DNA of 64,000 bases from Micromonospora olivasterospora. GTDB taxonomy: Bacteria > Actinomycetota > Actinomycetes > Mycobacteriales > Micromonosporaceae. The first letter of the stretch is position 1, and each line of letters opens with the position of its first letter. This document shows, piece by piece, positions 59,966-64,000 of this stretch. The notes under the pieces are model-generated. The model worked only from the letters and a program-made list of their open reading frames with translations, was not told the origin of the DNA and ran no database searches. The DNA lies in contig NZ_VLKE01000001.1 of NCBI RefSeq assembly GCF_007830265.1, positions 6,448,001 to 6,512,000 of the forward strand, given 5' to 3'. The translations under genes were made by a program, and so were the position numbers.

Positions 59966-60396
59966 GGTCACCTCCACGACATCTGGCCCGGGCAGCCGCG
60001 AGCGTATCCTTCCGCAAGGTGTGCAGTGCCCGCGCCACCCGGTCCGTCCGCCCCGTCGGTTCGGGTACCAACGGGCCGCGGCCTACGAGCCGACGTAGCA
60101 GCGGCCGTACCACGACCACCATGGCCAGGACGTAGAGCAGGATGTCAATCCCCTGGAATCGTGGAGGGCGTCGTTATGCGGCCTGGTCCTCCAGGGCGCG
60201 GGGCTCCGATCGTTGGTAGTCGATGGGCGAATCGCCAGTCGCAGACGGAGTGTCGCCACGGACGCCGCGACCACATGCCATATTCGAGTGCGGCGAGGAT
60301 TCGACGGTGAGCAGCGGTCAGCCGCGCTTCGTACCTGCCCGGATCGGCCGGTCTCCGAAGGTTGGCCCGGGGCGGTGGACCCAGCCAGGTTGTCGA
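59966..60396. other. Decayed stretch with a displaced antiporter scrap
   Basis: No gene is supported here. Bases 60082-60141 match 44382-44441 of the antiporter gene at about 55 of 60 positions and encode LLYVLAMVVVVRPLLRRLVG on the minus strand; the flanks do not match. The rest appears to be eroded sequence. Confidence 0.6.
60082..60141 (-). pseudogene. 60-bp scrap of a CPA2 antiporter gene
   Basis: Near-identical to an internal segment of the antiporter gene at 44382-44441 (a few mismatches), in the same orientation, encoding 20 residues of one membrane helix and its end. Too short for a gene; it indicates an old duplication or a second antiporter that has been removed. Confidence 0.75.
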
Positions 60397-60687
60397 TCAG
60401 GCCCGGTGGGTCAGGAGCCTCGTGAGGCTGGCCCGGTTTGCCACCCCGAGCTTGTGGTAGACACGCCACAGGTGGCTGTCCACCGTGCGGACGCTCAGCC
60501 CCAGGTCGGCGGCGATTTGGCTGTTGGTCATGCCGGTGCTGACCATTGCCGCCACTTGGGACTCGCGCGCGGTGAGCTGGTTCAGGACGGCCATCGCCGT
60601 GGGTGGGGTGGTGCCGAGGCCTCGCCGGGCCGCCGCGACGTGTTCGGCCAGCCGCGGCGACCCGCTGTCGGGGTACTCGTTGGAGTG
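60397..60687 (-). pseudogene. LuxR-family regulator C-terminal piece cut by IS21
   Basis: The minus frame reads SPRLAEHVAAARRGLGTTPP, NQLTARESQVAAMVSTGMTN, SQIAADLGLSVRTVDSHLWR and VYHKLGVANRASLTRLLTHR, a complete LuxR helix-turn-helix with the end of the preceding helical domain. The frame is open up to the IS21 end at 60686, so the N-terminal part of a large LuxR regulator was cut off by the insertion. Confidence 0.8.
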
Positions 60688-60717
60688 CAGAGGTGAGTAC
60701 GGCTGATCTTGCAGAGG

Positions 60718-60978
60718 TCAGGTGTCGCGGTGGGCGCCTTGTTCGTCACGGTGGGTTGCGTCTTGCAGGCGCAGGCGGGTGAGGCCGAGCATGTCGATCA
60801 GCCATCCGGGTCCGCCGGTGATGCCGCGGGCGCGTAGGAGGGTGTCGACCTCGTGGTGGGTCGCCGGAGTGGTGCGGGCGAGGAAGTCCTCGCAGATCTG
60901 GAGCAGGAGTTGCAGCAGGTCGCCGCGGTTGGTGTCGCTGGTGGCTGCGGGGTCGTCCGGGGTGGCCGGGGTGGGCAT
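60718..60978 (-). CDS. Small accessory protein of the IS21 element
   Basis: The 86-residue product starts at ATG 60978, overlapping the istB stop, and reads MPTPATPDDPAATSDTNRGD, LLQLLLQICEDFLARTTPAT and HHEVDTLLRARGITGGPGWL followed by IDMLGLTRLRLQDATHRDEQ. It is helical and acidic in its first half. Its position inside the IS boundary and the coupled start argue that it is part of the element rather than host sequence. Function unknown. Confidence 0.6.
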   Translation of the reverse strand: MPTPATPDDPAATSDTNRGDLLQLLLQICEDFLARTTPATHHEVDTLLRARGITGGPGWLIDMLGLTRLRLQDATHRDEQGAHRDT

Positions 60979-61739
60979 CAGGCGACGTTCTCGATGGCGG
61001 TGAGGCGGTTCTTGAGTCGGTAGCTGGGGCCGTTGATGGGGACGACGTCGCAGTGGTGCAGGAGCCGGTCGAGGATGGCGGTGGCCAGGACCTCGTCGCC
61101 GAAGACTTGGCCCCATTCGCCGAAGCCTTTGTTCGAGGTCAGCAGGGTGGAGCCCTTCTCGTAGCGTTTCGAGATCACTTGGAAGACGAGGTTGGCCTCG
61201 GGTCGTTCGAGGGGTTGGTAGCCCACTTCGTCGATGACCAGGACGGTGGGGCGTAGGTAGGTTTGCAGCTTGCGGGCCAGGCGGCCGATCGCGTCGGCGG
61301 CGGTGAGGTGGCGGACCATGTCGTCGAGGGTGGTGAAGTAGACGGTGAATCCGGCTCGGCAGGCGGCGACCGCGAGGGACACGGCGATGTGGGTCTTGCC
61401 GACGCCGGGTGGGCCGAGGAGAGCGACGTTGGCCTTGGCCTGCACGAATGCGAGGGTCGCGAGGTCACGGACCTTGCGGGGGTCCAGGTCGGGTTGGAAG
61501 CTGAAGTCGTAGTCGTCGAGGGTCTTGTGGTGCGGCAGCTTCGACAGGCGTAGCCCGGCGCGGAAGCGGCGTTCGTCGCGGACGGCGAGTTCCTCTTCCA
61601 GGACGAGGTCGAGGAACTCCAGGTAGCCCATGGCTTCGGTGTCGGCCCGGCCGGTGAGTTCCCGCAGCGTCTTGGCCAGGTGAGGCAGGCCGAGTTTGGT
61701 GGCGCTGGCGTGGATGCGGTTGGTGACCAGCTCACTCAC
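60978..61739 (-). CDS. istB: IstB transposition helper ATPase
   Basis: The 253-residue AAA+ protein starts at GTG 61739 (overlapping the istA stop) with an N-terminal helical IstB region (NRIHASATKLGLPHLAKTLR), Walker A LLGPPGVGKTHIA (about 107-119), Walker B TVLVIDEVGYQPLERPEAN and sensor region TSNKGFGEWGQVFGDEVLA. IstB works with IstA to choose targets and assemble the transpososome. It is intact, but the split istA means this copy cannot transpose on its own. Confidence 0.93.
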   Translation of the reverse strand: MSELVTNRIHASATKLGLPHLAKTLRELTGRADTEAMGYLEFLDLVLEEELAVRDERRFRAGLRLSKLPHHKTLDDYDFSFQPDLDPRKVRDLATLAFVQAKANVALLGPPGVGKTHIAVSLAVAACRAGFTVYFTTLDDMVRHLTAADAIGRLARKLQTYLRPTVLVIDEVGYQPLERPEANLVFQVISKRYEKGSTLLTSNKGFGEWGQVFGDEVLATAILDRLLHHCDVVPINGPSYRLKNRLTAIENVA

Positions 61740-62398
61740 TTCGAGACGTCCTTCAGGTGTGGGCGGTTGGTGAACGGGCTGGCCGCAGCGATCTGCTCAT
61801 AGACCGACAGCGGCCGGGCCTCGACGGCGATCTGGGCGGCGGCGGCCCGGTTGAGCAGGGCTTGCAGCGGCCCCTGGCCGCCGTCGTGACGGGCCGGTCG
61901 GCGTGCGGTCGACTGCCCGCTGTCGGGGTCGCCGATGGTGACGGCCCGGGTGTGTCCGTCGGGCAGACCGTCCCAGTGGCTCTCGTCGACCACGCGGGCG
62001 CCGCGGCCCACGGCCCGCTGGTGCGTGGCCAGCAGCGTGGTGCCGTCCAGACCGGGCACGATGGCGTGAATAGTGATCGTGGCGGCGGTCGCCCGAATCT
62101 CCACGAGTTGGCGGTGGCGGACCCGTCGGGCCGGCACGGAGTAGAGGTTGCCGGCGTAGGCGACCAGGCAGTCCTTGCCGACGTGCCGCAGATGCCGGTC
62201 GGCGACCACATACGGCCGGGCGGGGATCGGTCGCAGCGCGGCGTGGTCGCGGACCGCCCGCACGCCGATGATCTCGCCGTGGGTGCGATGCCTTACGGCC
62301 CGCCGCTGTGGCACCCAGGCCATGAACGTGGCGTCGAGTTCGGCCAGCGACGAGAACGCCCGCCCGGCCAGGACATGATCGCGGATGATGGTGACCTG

Positions 62399-63935
62399 CA
62401 ACGCCGTTGCGTTTGGCGATCGGCGGATGAGTCAAGGGGGACTTTGAAGACGCGAACGGGACTTCTGATAGATCAACTTGTGTCGAGCAAGAAGATCATG
62501 CCTCAGGAGTCCCGTTGCAGGAGAAGTCTGTCATCACCCGGTCGATCGAGGTAGCCGGGGGTGTGCACGCGCCCGGACATCTGGGCGAGTTGACCCAGAT
62601 CATCGACTTCGACCTGGTCGACGCGGTGCTGGAAGAAACCGGGACACGCGAGAAGCGGCTGCGGCTGCTGCCGTCTCGGGTCGTGGTGTACTTCGTCCTC
62701 GCACTCGCCCTGCTCGACCGCTGTTCCTACCGAGCGACGTGGGGGAAGCTGACCGCGGCCCTGGCCGGCTTGTGCCTGACGCGGCCGAGTATCTCCTCAC
62801 TGTCACGCGCTCGCCGCCGGGTCGGAGTAGCGCCGCTACGGCGCCTGTTCGAGACCCTGGCCGGTGCCGTCGGTCTGCTCGGCCAGCCCGGCGTGTTCTA
62901 CCGGGGCCTGCGTACCGTGGCCATCGACGGCACCCACCTGCACGTGCCCGACGAGGAACGGGTCACCTGGCGCTACCCCAAACGCGTAGGAGACAAGCTG
63001 GAGTTCGGCTACCCGCTGCTACGGCTGCTCGTGGTGATCGAGTGTGGGACCCGCGCCCTGCTCGCCGCGGCCTTCGGCCCCGAAACAGAAGGCGAACTGG
63101 CTTACGCGCGGCGGCTTCTGGGCGTCCTGGACCGCACGATGCTGCTGCTGGCCGACGCCGGCTTCGACGCCGCGGAATTCCTGCGCGACGTCGGCGCCAC
63201 CGGCGCGCAGTTCCTGGTCCGCTCATCCGCCCGCCGCTGCCCGACCATCCAGCGTCGCCTACCCGACGGCTCCTACCTGGCCCGCATCGGCTACGGCAGC
63301 CTACCCGCTCTCATCCTGGTGCGGGTCATCGAAGCGCAGGTCACCGTCACACTGGCCGACGGCAGCCTGCGGCGCGAGCAGTGGCGGCTGATCACCAGCC
63401 TGACAGACCACACCCGCTACCCCGCCCACGAACTCGTGGACCTCTACCACGAACGCTGGCAGGCCGAAACCACGTATTTCTCGATCAAAGCGACCATGCT
63501 CGACGGCCGCGTCCTGCGCTCCCGCAGCATCCCCGGGATCGAGCAGGAGGTGTACGCCCTGCTCACCGCCTACCAGGCCCTCATCCGCGCGGCAGCAGAC
63601 GCCACCTGCACCCAGCCCGGCCTGGACATGGACCGGATCAGCTTCACCGTCCTCATCGACGCCGCCGCCGACACGATCACCACCGCCAGCGGAATCCTTC
63701 CCGGCAGCTCAACCGACCTCCTCGGCACGATAGGCCACGCCGCGCTGGCCGACCTCCTACCCGCCTGGCGCCGCCCTCGAATCAAGGCCCGCTCCCGCAA
63801 GAACCCGACCAGCAAGTACAGCCCGAACGCCGGACAGCACCCCGCAACCACGCAGACCTACACCTTCCACGCCGACATCACAATCTTCGAAAAGGGGCTT
63901 GCCTCCCGCTCACGGCGCTAAACGCAACGGTGTTG
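62399..63935 (+). mobile_element. Second complete IS4-family insertion sequence, 1537 bp
   Basis: The ends are CAACGCCGTTGCGTTTGGCG (62399-62418) and the complement of 63916-63935, CAACACCGTTGCGTTTAGCG, with two mismatches in 20. A perfect 10-bp target duplication TGGTGACCTG flanks it (62389-62398 and 63936-63945). One transposase gene fills it. It sits inside istA. Confidence 0.9.
62515..63921 (+). CDS. IS4-family transposase
   Basis: The 468-residue transposase starts at TTG 62515 with AGGAG 6 bases upstream, the same arrangement as the relative at 38852-40300. It has the IS4 N-terminal domain (GGVHAPGHLGELTQIIDFDL, PSRVVVYFVLALALLDRCSY) and the DDE core: Asp in RTVAIDGTHLHVP, Asp in MLLLADAGFDAAEFL and Glu in DLYHERWQAETTYFSIKATM. 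All catalytic residues are present, and the IS ends and target duplication are intact, so recent movement is likely. The 5' leader from 62419 to 62514 contains nothing else. Confidence 0.93.
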   Translation: MQEKSVITRSIEVAGGVHAPGHLGELTQIIDFDLVDAVLEETGTREKRLRLLPSRVVVYFVLALALLDRCSYRATWGKLTAALAGLCLTRPSISSLSRARRRVGVAPLRRLFETLAGAVGLLGQPGVFYRGLRTVAIDGTHLHVPDEERVTWRYPKRVGDKLEFGYPLLRLLVVIECGTRALLAAAFGPETEGELAYARRLLGVLDRTMLLLADAGFDAAEFLRDVGATGAQFLVRSSARRCPTIQRRLPDGSYLARIGYGSLPALILVRVIEAQVTVTLADGSLRREQWRLITSLTDHTRYPAHELVDLYHERWQAETTYFSIKATMLDGRVLRSRSIPGIEQEVYALLTAYQALIRAAADATCTQPGLDMDRISFTVLIDAAADTITTASGILPGSSTDLLGTIGHAALADLLPAWRRPRIKARSRKNPTSKYSPNAGQHPATTQTYTFHADITIFEKGLASRSRR

Positions 63936-64000
63936 TGGTGACCTGCCGTTCGACCCGCCCTTTGCCGGTCGGCCGATAGGCGGCCAGCACATCGATGTCG

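Larger units (their letters stand above)
60686..64000 (-). mobile_element. IS21-family element, right end outside window, itself interrupted by an IS4 element
   Basis: The left boundary is set by TGCAGAGGT at 60686-60694, repeated at 60710-60718, as IS21 ends carry short tandem repeats beginning TG. It contains istA (split), istB and a small third gene. The other end lies beyond base 64000, so length and target duplication cannot be read. Confidence 0.75.
61736..64000 (-). pseudogene. istA: istA transposase gene interrupted by an IS4 element
   Basis: Right of the IS4 element (63946-64000) the minus frame reads DIDVLAAYRPTGKGRVERQV; left of it (62398 down to 61736) QVTIIRDHVLAGRAFSSLAE, ATFMAWVPQRRAVRHRTHGE and YAGNLYSVPARRVRHRQLVE, the C-terminal half of IstA. 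Removing the IS and one copy of the TGGTGACCTG duplication joins the halves in frame at KGRVERQVTIIRDHV. The N-terminal helix-turn-helix and first DDE residues lie outside the window. Confidence 0.9.

Noticed and set aside
1..64000. CRISPR arrays, tRNA or rRNA genes
   Set aside because: No regularly spaced direct repeats, cloverleaf sequences or rRNA-like stretches were seen on reading both strands.

Overview
The window is very GC-rich, uses GTG and TTG starts freely, has many 4-base ATGA/GTGA gene overlaps, and its proteins look actinobacterial. Ars operon composition, CdaR/PucR and LuxR regulators, Tat and lipobox leaders and IS4/IS21/IS701-type elements suggest a filamentous actinomycete, most likely a Micromonosporaceae member (inference; no rRNA or tRNA is present to prove it). 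It reads as an accessory region: intact catabolic and resistance operons separated by a large number of broken genes and insertion-sequence scraps.

Layout. 1-3.2 kb: end of a Thr-rich hypothetical, a half-length TauE exporter, a DUF1232-ChrB pair, an IS701 scrap and a (GACCG)8 repeat. 3.2-7.9 kb: two distantly related large exported proteins (the first carries a frameshift and a compensating internal deletion) around a small lipoprotein. 8.3-13.4 kb: a large LuxR/AAA regulator followed by two big lipoproteins. 13.4-16.9 kb: leuA with a Leu-rich leader peptide, divergent from a GntR regulator coupled to an orphan ABC ATPase. 17.2-21.1 kb: a tricarballylate-utilisation-type operon in which both tcuA and tcuB are frameshifted, with an isopropylmalate-dehydrogenase-family gene and a dipeptidase stub. 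21.2-27.1 kb: ArsR/DUF5937 regulator, P450 stub, SDR with a TetR stub and two operators, methyltransferase, CAP-domain protein, serine-recombinase scrap.

27.1-37.9 kb is the most coherent block: PucR-type regulator, class II HMG-CoA reductase, HyuA, HyuB with a gamma-like C-terminal extension, a class III CoA-transferase, an enoyl-CoA hydratase and HMG-CoA lyase, all on the minus strand. It looks like a catabolic route that converges on HMG-CoA and contains a biotin-independent carboxylase-like (or ATP-dependent lactam/lactone-opening) HyuAB enzyme.

38-46.8 kb: transposase scraps, an anti-sigma-type ATPase gene split by a complete IS4-family element (10-bp target duplication), an arsenic operon (arsI/cadI-like and a small Cys protein divergent from arsR-aqpS-arsC), a CPA2 antiporter, an IS701 scrap and an S1-like gene with an in-frame stop. 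47-51.4 kb: AraC regulator, monooxygenase, an LtrA-GNAT chimera, an epoxide hydrolase and a frameshifted alpha/beta hydrolase. 51.4-53.5 kb: degenerate integrase/MarR pair, arsC tail and an intact second arsR, the remains of an island. 53.6-55.1 kb: a TnpB-only element with terminal inverted repeats. 55.7-59.5 kb: a four-gene operon coding a metal-chelate-type ABC importer with a SAM methyltransferase embedded. 59.5-64 kb: decayed genes, then an IS21-family element whose istA is itself split by a second IS4-family element, running off the right edge.
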